Part shown: positions 51,226 through 61,279 of the stretch, piece by piece
How positions within the stretch are numbered: the stretch's first letter is position 1
How the letters are laid out: every line of letters starts with the position of its first letter
Source: Labrys monachus
GTDB taxonomy: Bacteria > Pseudomonadota > Alphaproteobacteria > Rhizobiales > Labraceae
Direction of reading: 5' to 3'
NCBI RefSeq assembly: GCF_030814655.1
Contig: NZ_JAUSVK010000001.1
Coordinates: 5,835,001-5,899,000, forward strand
DNA length: 64,000 bases
The notes under the pieces: model-generated
Databases searched by the model: none
Seen by the model: the letters and a program-made list of their open reading frames with translations, nothing else
Told to the model about the DNA's origin: nothing
Position numbers and translations under genes: made by a program

Positions 51226-52455
51226 ATGACAAATTCACAAGAAAAGCGCTCTCGGCGCTGGCCGGTATACATGACGATAGTTCTCGTCGCGGCGGCGGCC
51301 GGCTATGGCGGCTGGCGGTATTATGACGGGAACCAGGCGCAGGCCCAGGCCGCCAGCAAGGCCGCGCCGCCGGTCGCCAAGGTTCCCGTCACCTTCGTGC
51401 AGGTTGCGAAGGCCGACTTTCCGGTGCGCACCTATGGCCTGGGCACGGTCACCCCGTTCAAGACCGCGACGGTGAAGAGCCGCGTCGACGGCCAGATCAT
51501 CAAGGTCTTCTTCAAGCAGGGCCAGATGGTGAAGGAGGGCGATCCGCTCATCGAGATCGACAAGCGGCCCTACCAGTCCGCCCTCGACCAGGCGCTGGCC
51601 AAGAAGGCGCAGGACGAGGCCAATCTGCGCAACGACCAGCTCAATCTCGAGCGCTTCCAGAACCTCGCCAAGCAGAATTTCGAATCCAAGCAGAACCTCG
51701 ATGCCCAGCAGGCGCTCGTCGACCAGATGACGGCGCAGATCAAGGGCGACCAGGCGGCGATCGACAACGCCCAGACCAATCTGAGCTACACGACGATCAC
51801 CGCGCCCTTCAGCGGCCGCACCGGCTTCCGCCTGATCGACCCCGGCAACATCGTGCACGCCTCGGACCAGACCGGCATGGTCACCATCGCGATGCTGCAG
51901 CCGATCGCCGTCGTCTATACCGAGCCGGAGGATTCGCTGCCGGCCGTCAGCAAGGCCTATGACCGGGGCGGGGTCGCGGTCGACGCCCTGAGTTCGGACG
52001 GCCAGACCACCCTGTCGCACGGCGCGCTCGCCGTGATCGACAACTCCGTCAACCAGGCGACCGGCACGATCAGCCTGAAGGCGCGCTTCGACAACAAGGA
52101 CAACGCGCTCTGGCCGGGTCTGTCGGTGACGACCCGCATGCTCGTCGACACCCTCAAGCAGGTCGTCGTCGTACCCGAGGACGTGGTGCAGCACGGGCCC
52201 GGCGGGCTCTTCGCCTATGTCATCGACGCCGACGGCAAGGTCGAGGCCCAGCCCATCAAGGTCGGCCTGAGCGGCGACGGCAAGGCCGTCGTCACCGACG
52301 GGCTGGCGCCCGGCCAGAAAGTCGTGGTGGAGGGGCAGTCGAGATTGCAGCCCGGCGCCGAGGTCGATGCCAAGCCGATGGCCGCCGACGGCGAGAAGGT
52401 GGCCGAACAGGCCGTCGCGCCCGCCGACGCTGCGGCGGCGAAGGAGGCGAACTGA
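51226..52455 (+). CDS. RND efflux periplasmic adaptor (MdtA-like), first system
   Basis: A 409-residue membrane-fusion protein. A single N-terminal membrane anchor (WPVYMTIVLVAAAAGYGGW), the lipoyl half-motifs (TVKSRVDGQIIKVFFKQGQ and TTITAPFSGRTGFRLIDPG), a coiled-coil hairpin between them (KKAQDEANLRNDQLNLERF region) and beta-barrel domains are all visible. It links the RND pump to an outer-membrane channel; none is encoded in the window. The stop lies 1 bp before the pump ATG. Confidence 0.93.
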   Translation: MTNSQEKRSRRWPVYMTIVLVAAAAGYGGWRYYDGNQAQAQAASKAAPPVAKVPVTFVQVAKADFPVRTYGLGTVTPFKTATVKSRVDGQIIKVFFKQGQMVKEGDPLIEIDKRPYQSALDQALAKKAQDEANLRNDQLNLERFQNLAKQNFESKQNLDAQQALVDQMTAQIKGDQAAIDNAQTNLSYTTITAPFSGRTGFRLIDPGNIVHASDQTGMVTIAMLQPIAVVYTEPEDSLPAVSKAYDRGGVAVDALSSDGQTTLSHGALAVIDNSVNQATGTISLKARFDNKDNALWPGLSVTTRMLVDTLKQVVVVPEDVVQHGPGGLFAYVIDADGKVEAQPIKVGLSGDGKAVVTDGLAPGQKVVVEGQSRLQPGAEVDAKPMAADGEKVAEQAVAPADAAAAKEAN

Positions 52456-52456
52456 C

Positions 52457-55400
52457 ATGGCCGGCGGCATCTCCACTCCGTTCATCCGCTTCCCGATCGC
52501 CACCTCCCTGCTGATGGTCGGCATCCTGTTCGTGGGCATCATCGCCTATCCGCAGCTGCCGGTGGCGCCCCTGCCGGAAGTCGACTTCCCGACGATCCAG
52601 GTCTCGGCCAGCCTGCCCGGCGCCGATCCGGCGACGATGGCGTCCTCGGTGGCGCAGCCGCTGGAGACCCAGTTCGCGCTGATCCCCGGCATCGCAGAGA
52701 TGACCTCGTCGAGCCAGACGAGCTCCACCCAGATCACGCTGCAATTCGACCTGTCGCGCAACATCGACGGCGCCGGCAGCGACGTGCTGGCGGCCATCAA
52801 CGCCGCCAACGGCCAATTGCCGAAGAACATGCCGAGCCCGCCGACCTATCGTAAGGTCAACCCGGCCGACTCGCCGATCCTGCTGCTCGGCGCGACCTCC
52901 GACACGCTGCCCCTGACCCAGGTCTCGGACGAGGCGCTGACCAAGCTCGCCCAGGCCATCAGCCAGATCAACGGCGTCGGGCAGGTCAATGTCGGCGGCC
53001 AGCAGACGCCGTCCATCCGCATCCAGGTCGATCCCGCCAAGCTCGTCGCCAAGGGCCTGTCGCTGGAGGACGTCCGCACGCCGCTGTCGGTCACCACCGT
53101 CAACAATCCCAAGGGCACCTTCAACGGCGCCACCAAATCCTACACCATCTACACCAACGACCAGCTGATGGATCCCAAGAGCTGGAACGATGCCATCATC
53201 GCCTACCGCAACGGCAGCCCGATCCGCGTCAAGGATATCGGCCAGGCGGTGAAGGCCGCCCAGGACGACACCCAGGCCGGCTGGGCCGACGGCAAGCGCG
53301 GCGTCTTCCTCGTCATCTTCAAGCAGCCCGGCGCCAACGTCATCCAGACCGTCGACAGGGTGATGGCCGAGATGCCGCATCTGACCGCCGGCATCAATCC
53401 GGCGATCAAGATCTTGGTGCTCAGCGACCGCACCCAGACCATCCGGGCCGCCGTGAAGGACGTGCAGTTCACGCTGCTGCTCACCATCGGCCTGGTGGTG
53501 ATGGTCATCTTCGTGTTCCTGCGCAGCGTATGGGCGACGGTAATCCCCTCGATCACGGTGCCGCTGGCGCTGCTCGGCGCCTGCGCCCTGATGTGGCTGG
53601 CCGGCTACAGCCTCGACAACCTCTCGCTGATGGCGCTGACCATCGCGGTCGGCTTCGTCGTCGACGACGCCATCGTCATGCTGGAGAACATCACGCGCTA
53701 CATCGAGGAAGGCGAGAGGCCGATGGCGGCGGCGCTGAAGGGCGCGGGCGAGATCGGCTTCACCATCCTGTCGATCTCCATCTCGCTGATCGCGGTGCTG
53801 ATCCCCCTGCTGCTGATGAGCGGCATCATCGGCCGCCTGTTCCGGGAATTCTCGATCACCCTGGCCATGACCATCGTCGTCTCGGCCTTCGTCTCGCTGA
53901 CGCTGACGCCGATGATGGCCTCGCGCTTCCTCAAGCCCATCCACGAGGAGCATCACGGCAAGCTCTATCAGATGAGCGAAAGGGCCTTCGACGCCCTGCT
54001 CGGCGCCTATGAGCGCGGCCTCGACATCGTGCTGAAGGCCCGCTTCGTCACGCTGATGGTGTTCTTCGCCACGCTGGCGCTGACCTGCTACCTGTTCGTG
54101 ATCATTCCCAAGGGCTTCTTCCCCCAGCAGGACACCGGCCTGATCACCGGCATCGTCGAGACGGCGCAGGACACCTCCGTCGCCGACATGGCGCACCATA
54201 TGGAGCAGCTGGGCCAGATCGTGCTCAAGGATCCGGCCATCGCCCATATGGCGATGCGCATGGGCGGCAACGGCAACACCCTCAACGACGGCAACATGTA
54301 CATCACGCTGAAGCCGCGCGACGAGCGGACGGCGTCGGCGGACGACGTGATCCGCCGCCTTCAGGCGCAGACCAGCAAGGTCGAGGGGGCGCGGCTGTTC
54401 CTGCAGGCGGCGCAGGACGTGCGCATGGGCGGGCGGCCGTCGCGCACGCAATATCAGTTCACCCTGCAGGGAACCGACATCGGCGAGCTCAACCAATGGG
54501 CGCCCAAGCTGCTGGCCAAGATGAAGTCCATGCCGCAATTGCGCGACGTCGCCTCCGACCAGCAGGCCTCCGGCACCACGCTGACGCTGACGATCAACCG
54601 CGACCAGGCCGCGCGCTACGGCCTGACGCCCGACGTCATCGACGCCACGCTCTACGATGCCTTCGGGCAGCGCCAGATCGCGCAGTTCTCCACCCAGCTG
54701 TCGACCTATTACGTCATCCTGGAGGTGCTGCCGTCGCTGCAGAAGAACATCTCGACGCTGCAGCAGATCTATGTGCGCTCGCCGACGACAGGCGGGGAGG
54801 TGCCGCTGTCGGCCTTCACGACATGGACGACCGTGCCGGTGCAGCCGCTGGCCATCAACCACCAGGGCCAATTCCCGGCCGTGACCATCAGCTTCAACCT
54901 GGCACCGGGCGTGGCGCTTGGACAGGCGACCGACGCCATCAGCCAGGCCGAGCGGGACATGAATGTCCCCGCCACCATCAGCTCGACCTTCGAGGGCACC
55001 GCGCAGGCTTTCCAGGCCTCGCTCTCCTCGGTGCCGATGCTGATCGTCGCCGCGCTGATCGTGGTCTACCTGATCCTCGGTATCCTCTATGAGAGCTACA
55101 TCCACCCGCTGACCATTCTCTCGACCCTGCCCTCCGCGGGCCTGGGCGCGCTCGCCACCCTGCTGTTGTTCCATTTCGACTTCAGCCTGATCGCGCTGAT
55201 CGGCGTCATCCTCCTCATCGGCATCGTGAAGAAGAACGGCATCATGCTGGTGGACTTCGCCATCGTCGCCGAGCGCGACCACCACATGTCGGCCTTCGAC
55301 GCCATCCGGCGGGCCTGCCTCCTGCGCTTCCGGCCCATCCTGATGACCACGATGGCGGCGCTGCTCGGCGGCGTGCCGCTGATGCTCGGCAGCGGCACCG

Positions 55401-55624
55401 GCGCGGAGATCCGCCAGCCCCTCGGCTACGCCATGGTCGGCGGCCTGCTGGTCAGCCAGGTGCTGACCCTGTTCACCACGCCGGTCATCTACCTCTATCT
55501 CGACAGGTTTTCCCACTGGATCGGCAGCTTCGGCTCTTCCGGCGACGAGGCGCCGCCCGCCGAGGAGGGCTTCACCGAAAATCCGGAGAAGGAGCACAAG
55601 CCGCAGACCATCGCGGCGGAGTGA
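52457..55624 (+). CDS. RND efflux pump (MdtB/MdtC-like), first system
   Basis: A 1055-residue RND transporter of normal length with 12 membrane helices and two large periplasmic loops. The proton-relay motif in helix 4 is VGFVVDDAIVMLENI, with two Asp. The porter domain begins LPEVDFPTIQVSASLPGADP. It expels drugs across the envelope together with the adaptor encoded just upstream. A strong terminator-like hairpin follows at 55655. Confidence 0.94.
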   Translation: MAGGISTPFIRFPIATSLLMVGILFVGIIAYPQLPVAPLPEVDFPTIQVSASLPGADPATMASSVAQPLETQFALIPGIAEMTSSSQTSSTQITLQFDLSRNIDGAGSDVLAAINAANGQLPKNMPSPPTYRKVNPADSPILLLGATSDTLPLTQVSDEALTKLAQAISQINGVGQVNVGGQQTPSIRIQVDPAKLVAKGLSLEDVRTPLSVTTVNNPKGTFNGATKSYTIYTNDQLMDPKSWNDAIIAYRNGSPIRVKDIGQAVKAAQDDTQAGWADGKRGVFLVIFKQPGANVIQTVDRVMAEMPHLTAGINPAIKILVLSDRTQTIRAAVKDVQFTLLLTIGLVVMVIFVFLRSVWATVIPSITVPLALLGACALMWLAGYSLDNLSLMALTIAVGFVVDDAIVMLENITRYIEEGERPMAAALKGAGEIGFTILSISISLIAVLIPLLLMSGIIGRLFREFSITLAMTIVVSAFVSLTLTPMMASRFLKPIHEEHHGKLYQMSERAFDALLGAYERGLDIVLKARFVTLMVFFATLALTCYLFVIIPKGFFPQQDTGLITGIVETAQDTSVADMAHHMEQLGQIVLKDPAIAHMAMRMGGNGNTLNDGNMYITLKPRDERTASADDVIRRLQAQTSKVEGARLFLQAAQDVRMGGRPSRTQYQFTLQGTDIGELNQWAPKLLAKMKSMPQLRDVASDQQASGTTLTLTINRDQAARYGLTPDVIDATLYDAFGQRQIAQFSTQLSTYYVILEVLPSLQKNISTLQQIYVRSPTTGGEVPLSAFTTWTTVPVQPLAINHQGQFPAVTISFNLAPGVALGQATDAISQAERDMNVPATISSTFEGTAQAFQASLSSVPMLIVAALIVVYLILGILYESYIHPLTILSTLPSAGLGALATLLLFHFDFSLIALIGVILLIGIVKKNGIMLVDFAIVAERDHHMSAFDAIRRACLLRFRPILMTTMAALLGGVPLMLGSGTGAEIRQPLGYAMVGGLLVSQVLTLFTTPVIYLYLDRFSHWIGSFGSSGDEAPPAEEGFTENPEKEHKPQTIAAE

Positions 55625-55654
55625 GGCCCGCGCCATCGTCTGCACCTAAGACCC

Positions 55655-55680
55655 GCCCCGGCAGCCCCGCCGGGGCTTTT
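55655..55680 (+). terminator. Rho-independent terminator between the two RND operons
   Basis: A perfect 8-bp GC stem (GCCCCGGC/GCCGGGGC) with a 6-nt loop, followed directly by TTTT, 31 bp after the first pump stop. It separates the two RND units, so each has its own promoter. Confidence 0.85.
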
Positions 55681-55825
55681 CCTCGGCCGGACGGCGAGGC
55701 GCCGGATGAGAGCCGATTGCAACCGGCGCGGATATTTTCCCGCCTCCTCGCGCTTCATGACAGGAAATTAATCGTAGCGGCCCGGAAGAAGCCCGCCTTC
55801 GCCCCTAAACTCCGCGCTTCATTTC

Positions 55826-57082
55826 ATGACTCGATGGTTTCCGATGAAGCGTCTTTTCAATCTGGCGGTCCTCCTCTCGCTCCTTTTCGGCCTGGCCTGG
55901 TGGCAGCGGGCCTATGTCGCGCCCTGGATCGTGCGGACGGTTCCCGCCTCCGAGCCCTATGTCGCTGCGATCCCCGGTTTTGCCGCCGCGCTTCGCCTCG
56001 ATGCCCCGGGCGGCGCCGGCGTTCCCGGGGGCGAGGTGCGGAAGCCCGGCGAGGGCACCGCGCCGGTGCCTGTGAGGCTGGCCAGGGCCGCGGTCAGGCA
56101 GGTGCCGGTCGTGATCGCCGCCGTGGGAACCGCCACGCCCTATGCCTCGATCCAGCTGCGCAGCCGCATCGACAATACCGCGGTCACCAGCGTTCGCGTC
56201 GCCGAGGGCGCGGAGGTCGAGCAGGGAGACATCCTCTTCACGCTCGACGACCGTACGATCTCCGCGCAGATCGCGCAGATCGAGGCCCAGATCGAGAAGG
56301 ACACGGCCCAGATCGCCCAGGCCGAGCACGACCTTTCCCGCGCCGACAGCCTCCTCAGCCGCCACGCCGGTGCGGTCACCACGCGCGACACGGCGGCCAC
56401 CGCCCTCAAGATCGCGCAGGCTCAGCTCGCCGCCGACCGGGCCACCCTCGCCTCGGCGCAGGCGACGCGCGACGATACCGTCATCCGCGCCCCGGTGTCG
56501 GGGCGGATCGGATCGATCCCGGTCAGGCCGGGCTCGAGCGTGCGCACCTCGGATGCGGCGCCTCTCGCCACCGTCAACCAGCTCGACCCGTCCATGGTCG
56601 CCTTCTCGATCCCGCAGGACCGCCTGGTGGCGCTGCGCGAAGCCATGGCGTCCGGCCCGGTGCGCGTCGACGTCACCGCCGGCAGGCACACGCTGACGGG
56701 AAAGGTCGCCTTCATCGAGAACGCCATCGATCCCGCCACCGGCACCATCCTGGTCAAGGCCGACATCCCCAACGAGCGCAACCTGCTGTGGGGCGGCGCC
56801 TTCGTGAAGGTCGAGGTCGTCTTTCCCGGCACCGCGCCGCAGGTCGTGGTCCCCAGCGCCGCGGTCCAGATCGGGCAGAACGGCAGCTATGTCTTCGTCG
56901 TCGAGGATGCCGTCGCCCATCTGCGCCCGGTGACGGTCGCCCGCGTCGCAGGGGCGGATGCGGTGCTGTCGGACGGCGTCGCGGATGGCGAGCAGGTGGC
57001 GAGCGAGGGCATGCTGCGCCTCGTCGACGGCGCTCCCGTCTCGGCCAAGGCCGCGACGGATACCGCCGCCGTCAAAAGCTGA
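55826..57082 (+). CDS. RND efflux periplasmic adaptor, second system
   Basis: A 418-residue membrane-fusion protein. Signal anchor at the start (RLFNLAVLLSLLFGLAWW), lipoyl half-motifs (IQLRSRIDNTAVTSVRVAEG and DTVIRAPVSGRIGSIPVRPG) and a coiled-coil between (QIEAQIEKDTAQIAQAEHDL). It differs from the first adaptor mainly in a longer Gly/Pro-rich N-terminal linker. ATG 55826 is used; an in-frame ATG at 55844 is possible. The second pump follows after 18 bp. Confidence 0.92.
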   Translation: MTRWFPMKRLFNLAVLLSLLFGLAWWQRAYVAPWIVRTVPASEPYVAAIPGFAAALRLDAPGGAGVPGGEVRKPGEGTAPVPVRLARAAVRQVPVVIAAVGTATPYASIQLRSRIDNTAVTSVRVAEGAEVEQGDILFTLDDRTISAQIAQIEAQIEKDTAQIAQAEHDLSRADSLLSRHAGAVTTRDTAATALKIAQAQLAADRATLASAQATRDDTVIRAPVSGRIGSIPVRPGSSVRTSDAAPLATVNQLDPSMVAFSIPQDRLVALREAMASGPVRVDVTAGRHTLTGKVAFIENAIDPATGTILVKADIPNERNLLWGGAFVKVEVVFPGTAPQVVVPSAAVQIGQNGSYVFVVEDAVAHLRPVTVARVAGADAVLSDGVADGEQVASEGMLRLVDGAPVSAKAATDTAAVKS

Positions 57083-57100
57083 GCCGGGGCGGAGACAAGC

Positions 57101-60100
57101 ATGCTGTCCGAGATCTGCATCCGACGCCCGGTCATGACCATCCTGCTGATGGTCTCCTTCGTCGCCGCCGGCTGGTTCGGCTACCGGCAATTGCCGGTGG
57201 CCGCCGTGCCGCGCGTCGACCACCCGACGATCCAGGTCAGCGCCTCGCTGCCCGGCGCCAGCCCCGAAACCATGGCCTCGTCCGTCGCCGCCATCCTGGA
57301 GAAGCAATTTTCGGCGATCTCCGACGTCACACAGATGTCCTCGACCTCGACGCTCGGCCAGACGGCGATCGTGCTGCAGTTCGATCTCGACCGCAGCATC
57401 GACGGCGCCGCGCTCGACGTCCAGTCGGCGATCGCGACCGCGCAGCGCAACCTGCCCGCCGACATGGCGACGCCGCCGAGCTTCCGGAAGGTCAATCCGG
57501 CCGACCAGCCCGTATTGTTCCTGGCCCTCACCTCCGACCAGGCGCGGATGTCCGACATCGACCGCTTCGCCCAGTCGGACATCGTGCCGCAATTGTCCAC
57601 CCTGCCCGGTATCGCGCAGGTCAACATCTACGGCAGCCAGCAATATGCGGTGCGCATCGAGGCCGATCTCGACCAGCTCACCGCACGCAACCTCACCCTG
57701 GCCGACCTGCAAGGCGCGGTCGCCTCGGCCAATTCGAACACCCCGGTCGGCTCCACCCATGCCGACGGCCGCAACATCATCCTCGAGGCGACCGGCCCGA
57801 TCCGCCGCGCCGCAGGCTATATGCCGGTCGTCGTGGCCTCGCGCAGCGGGGCGCCGGTGCTCCTGCAGGATGTCGCCGAGGCCGTCGACAGCGTCGAGAA
57901 CAACCAGACGGCGAGCTGGCGCGACGACAAGCGCGGCATCGTTCTGGCCATCCAGCGCCAGCCCGACGCCAACACGGTGGCCGTGGTCGATTCGATCAAG
58001 GCCGTGCTGCCGAAGATCCGGCAGGCGATGCCGGCCGGCGTGACGCTAGACGTGATGATCGACCGCTCCGTCTCGATCCGCCATGCGGTCGAGGACGTCG
58101 AGTTCACGCTCGGCCTGTCGATCGTCCTCGTCGTCATCGTCATCTATTTCTTCCTGCGCAGCGCCCGCGCCACCCTCATCCCGGCCATCGCCCTGCCGAT
58201 CTCGCTGATCGGCACCTTCGCCGGCATGCATGTGCTGGGACTGTCGATCGACAACATCTCGCTGCTGGCGCTGACGCTGTGCGTCGGCTTCGTGGTCGAC
58301 GACGCCATCGTGATGCTGGAGAACATCGTCCGGCATGTCGAACTCGGGCAGAAGCCCTTCGCCGCCGCCCTGATCGGCTCCCGCGAGGTCGGTTTTACCA
58401 TCCTGTCGATGACGATGTCGCTGATCGCGGTGTTCATCCCCGTGATCTTCATGGGCGGCATCATCGGGCGCATGTTCTCCGAATTCGGCTATGTGATCGG
58501 CCTCGCCATCCTCATCTCCTGCGTCGTGTCGCTGACGCTCACGCCGATGCTGTGCGCGCGCCTGATCAAGCCGCATGAGCAGGGCCGGAAGGAGCCGCTG
58601 CTGCTGCGGCTTTTCGAGGCGGGCTTCGCGCGGCTCGCCAGGGGCTACGCCACCACGGTGCGGGCCGCGGTCGAGGCGCCGGTGCTCATGCTCGGGCTCA
58701 CGGCCGCGACCTTCGTGCTCACCGCCATCCTCTTCGTCGACATTCCCAAAGGCTTCTTCCCGCAGGAGGATGCCGGCCTCGTCAGCGGCTCGACGGTCGG
58801 CCCGGACGACGTCTCCTTCGACGCCATGGCGGTCCGGCAGCAGGCCGTCGTCGAGGAATTGCGCAAGGACCCCGACGTCGGCTCGGTGATATCCACCGTG
58901 GGCGGCGGCGGTGCCGGACAGATCAGCGCCGGGCGGCTGTTCATCCAGCTCCGGGACAAACCGGCCCGCACGCAGCCGATCGGCGCCGTGATGGCGCGGC
59001 TGGAGCGGGCAGCGGCGCGGGTGCCGGGGATCAGCACCTATTTCCAGGCGGTGCAGTCGATCAACATCGGCGCCACGCGCTCGCGCAGCCAGTACCAATA
59101 TGCGCTGATGTCGGCCGATATCGATGAACTGCGCCTCTACGCCCAGAAGATCGAGGAGCGGATGCGGGCGATGCCGCAGGTCACCGGCGTCAATTCGGAC
59201 CTGCAGATCAACGCGCGCAACGCCGTCGTCCATATCGACCGCAACAACGCCGCCAAGCTCGGCGTCACCGTCGACCAGATCCGCGCGGGGCTCTACGCCG
59301 CCTATGGCACCAGCCAGATTTCGACGATCTATGCGCCGGAGAACACCTACCAGGTCATCCTCGAAGCGGGCGGCGACTACAGCTCGCCCGAGGCCCTCCT
59401 GCGCAAACTCACCATCCGCTCCAGCAGCGGCGCCCACATCCCGCTCGACAGCGTGGCGCGTATCGAGGAGGTGCCGGCCGCCGTGTCGCTGTCCCATATC
59501 GGGCAGCTGCCGTCGGTGACGATCTCCTTCAACCTGCGCCCCGGGGTGGCGCTGAGCCAGGCCGTCGCGGCGATCGAGAAGACGACGCGCGAGATCGACA
59601 TGCCCAACACGATCAGCGCCAAGTTCCAGGGCACGGCGCAGCAATTCCAGGATTCGCTCTCGGGCATGCCGATGCTGCTCCTGGCGGCGGTGCTGGTCGT
59701 CTACATCCTGCTCGGCATCCTCTATGAGAGCTTCATCCATCCGCTGACGATCCTGTCGGGGCTGCCGACGGCGGGCATCGGCGCCCTGCTGACGCTGGAG
59801 ATCTTCGGCATGGACCTGTCGATCATCGCCATGATCGGCCTGATCATGCTGATCGGCATCGTCAAGAAGAACGCCATCATGATGGTGGATTTCGCCATCG
59901 AGCGGCGTTCGGCCGGCGCGTCCGCCCGCGACGCCATCGTCGAGGCGGCGGTGCTGCGCTTCCGGCCGATCATGATGACCACGCTGGCGGCCATCCTCGG
60001 CGCGCTGCCGATCGCCCTCGGCCAGGGCGCCGGCGCCGAACTGCGCCAGCCGCTCGGCGTGGCGGTGGTCGGCGGTCTCCTGGTCTCGCAATTGCTGACG

Positions 60101-60304
60101 CTCTACATCACGCCGGTCGTCTATGTGGCGCTGGACCGGGTGTCGGGCTGGTTCGTCCGGCGGGAGGCGGCCGATCCCTCCCGCGCGGTCGACGTCCTGC
60201 CGGAGCCGGAGCAGCATGGGACGCAGCCGAGGGCCGGCGGCGGCGAACCGCTTCCCGGCGCCGCAGGGAAGGGCAAGGACCCGGTGGCGGCGGCGGCCGA
60301 ATAA
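57101..60304 (+). CDS. RND efflux pump, second system
   Basis: A 1067-residue RND transporter with complete helices and the relay motif VGFVVDDAIVMLENI in helix 4. It is clearly related to the first pump, especially in the porter start (RVDHPTIQVSASLPGASPE) and helices 4-6, but diverges in the loops, so substrates may differ. A GGAG site precedes the ATG. The C-terminal 45 residues after the last helix are hydrophilic. It pairs with the adaptor upstream. Confidence 0.94.
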   Translation: MLSEICIRRPVMTILLMVSFVAAGWFGYRQLPVAAVPRVDHPTIQVSASLPGASPETMASSVAAILEKQFSAISDVTQMSSTSTLGQTAIVLQFDLDRSIDGAALDVQSAIATAQRNLPADMATPPSFRKVNPADQPVLFLALTSDQARMSDIDRFAQSDIVPQLSTLPGIAQVNIYGSQQYAVRIEADLDQLTARNLTLADLQGAVASANSNTPVGSTHADGRNIILEATGPIRRAAGYMPVVVASRSGAPVLLQDVAEAVDSVENNQTASWRDDKRGIVLAIQRQPDANTVAVVDSIKAVLPKIRQAMPAGVTLDVMIDRSVSIRHAVEDVEFTLGLSIVLVVIVIYFFLRSARATLIPAIALPISLIGTFAGMHVLGLSIDNISLLALTLCVGFVVDDAIVMLENIVRHVELGQKPFAAALIGSREVGFTILSMTMSLIAVFIPVIFMGGIIGRMFSEFGYVIGLAILISCVVSLTLTPMLCARLIKPHEQGRKEPLLLRLFEAGFARLARGYATTVRAAVEAPVLMLGLTAATFVLTAILFVDIPKGFFPQEDAGLVSGSTVGPDDVSFDAMAVRQQAVVEELRKDPDVGSVISTVGGGGAGQISAGRLFIQLRDKPARTQPIGAVMARLERAAARVPGISTYFQAVQSINIGATRSRSQYQYALMSADIDELRLYAQKIEERMRAMPQVTGVNSDLQINARNAVVHIDRNNAAKLGVTVDQIRAGLYAAYGTSQISTIYAPENTYQVILEAGGDYSSPEALLRKLTIRSSSGAHIPLDSVARIEEVPAAVSLSHIGQLPSVTISFNLRPGVALSQAVAAIEKTTREIDMPNTISAKFQGTAQQFQDSLSGMPMLLLAAVLVVYILLGILYESFIHPLTILSGLPTAGIGALLTLEIFGMDLSIIAMIGLIMLIGIVKKNAIMMVDFAIERRSAGASARDAIVEAAVLRFRPIMMTTLAAILGALPIALGQGAGAELRQPLGVAVVGGLLVSQLLTLYITPVVYVALDRVSGWFVRREAADPSRAVDVLPEPEQHGTQPRAGGGEPLPGAAGKGKDPVAAAAE

Positions 60305-60406
60305 CCGGCAGGCGAGGAGGAGAAACGGCATTGGTCGCGGCGCCTGTTTCCCCTATAGGGGAACCGGGGTTCGAAGCGGGGAGCAATCCGTGGCACGAGG
60401 GGCGAG

Positions 60407-61219
60407 ATGGGCGAAGCGAGGCGCGGGCGGCCGGGCGGGCCTTCGCTGATGCGGCTCAAATCCATCTGCCGCATCGCCGCGGTCGCGGCGCTCGCTTTGC
60501 CGCTCATCCCGCTGCAATGGCTCGCCGTGCGGGCGGACTGGCCGCTGGCCCGGCGCCTGCCGGTGTTCTTCCATCGCTGCGTCCTCGCCATCATCGGCGT
60601 GAAGCTCACGGTCCGTGGCGCCGAGGACCGGCGTCGCCCGCTGCTCATCGTCGCCAATCACGTCTCCTGGCTCGACATCGTCGTGCTCGGGGCCTGCGCG
60701 CCGCTGTCCTTCATCGCCAAGAGCGAGGTGGCGGGGTGGCCGGTGATCGGCCTGTTCGCCCGGCTGCAGCGCTCCATCTTCATCGAGCGCGAGCGCCGCC
60801 ACAAGACGGGCGCTGCGAATGCCGCCATCGGCGCGCGCCTGAGATCGGGCGACGCCATGGTGCTGTTCGGCGAGGGCACGACCGGTGACGGCATCCATGT
60901 CCTGCCCTTCCGCTCGGCCCTGCTCGGCGCGGCGCGCGAGGCGCTGGGCGGCGAGGAGGCGCCCGCCTTCGTGCAGCCGCTGGCGCTGCGCTATGTCCGG
61001 CGCGGCGGCCTGCCGATCGGCCGCAGCGGCATGAGCGAGATCGCCTGGATCGGCGATACCGATCTCGGCCCCCATCTCCTCGGCATCCTCGCCGGCGCGC
61101 CGATCGACGTGGTGGTGCAGTGGGGCGAGGCGCTGCCCTACCGGCCGGGCACCGACCGCAAGGCGCTGGCGAGGGAACTGGAGGCGACCGTGCGCCGGCT
61201 GGCGCTGAGCTGCCTGTAG
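60407..61219 (+). CDS. PlsC-type acyltransferase (lyso-ornithine lipid OlsA-like)
   Basis: A 270-residue membrane acyltransferase. The catalytic motif is NHVSWLDIV (H-x4-D), followed by the acceptor motif FGEGTTGDG. An N-terminal hydrophobic anchor (RIAAVAALALPLIPLQWLAV) precedes the domain. Length and features fit OlsA, which acylates lyso-ornithine lipid in many Hyphomicrobiales; a 1-acyl-glycerol-phosphate acyltransferase is the alternative. A second in-frame ATG at 60449 is possible. It starts a unit after the second pump. Confidence 0.82.
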   Translation: MGEARRGRPGGPSLMRLKSICRIAAVAALALPLIPLQWLAVRADWPLARRLPVFFHRCVLAIIGVKLTVRGAEDRRRPLLIVANHVSWLDIVVLGACAPLSFIAKSEVAGWPVIGLFARLQRSIFIERERRHKTGAANAAIGARLRSGDAMVLFGEGTTGDGIHVLPFRSALLGAAREALGGEEAPAFVQPLALRYVRRGGLPIGRSGMSEIAWIGDTDLGPHLLGILAGAPIDVVVQWGEALPYRPGTDRKALARELEATVRRLALSCL

Positions 61220-61279
61220 ATCGAGGTCCGCACGCCTCGGGTGCGCGTGCGGGAAGAGGCGGACAGGATGTCCGCGCTC

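Noticed and set aside
52292-55645. A 1,117-codon open frame antisense to the first RND pump
   Set aside because: It mirrors the codon periodicity of the pump gene in high-GC DNA; the product is a low-complexity Asp/Gly/Arg-rich string without any domain.
58046-60331. A 761-codon open frame antisense to the second RND pump
   Set aside because: Same shadow effect; the plus-strand gene has complete family motifs and the antisense product has none.
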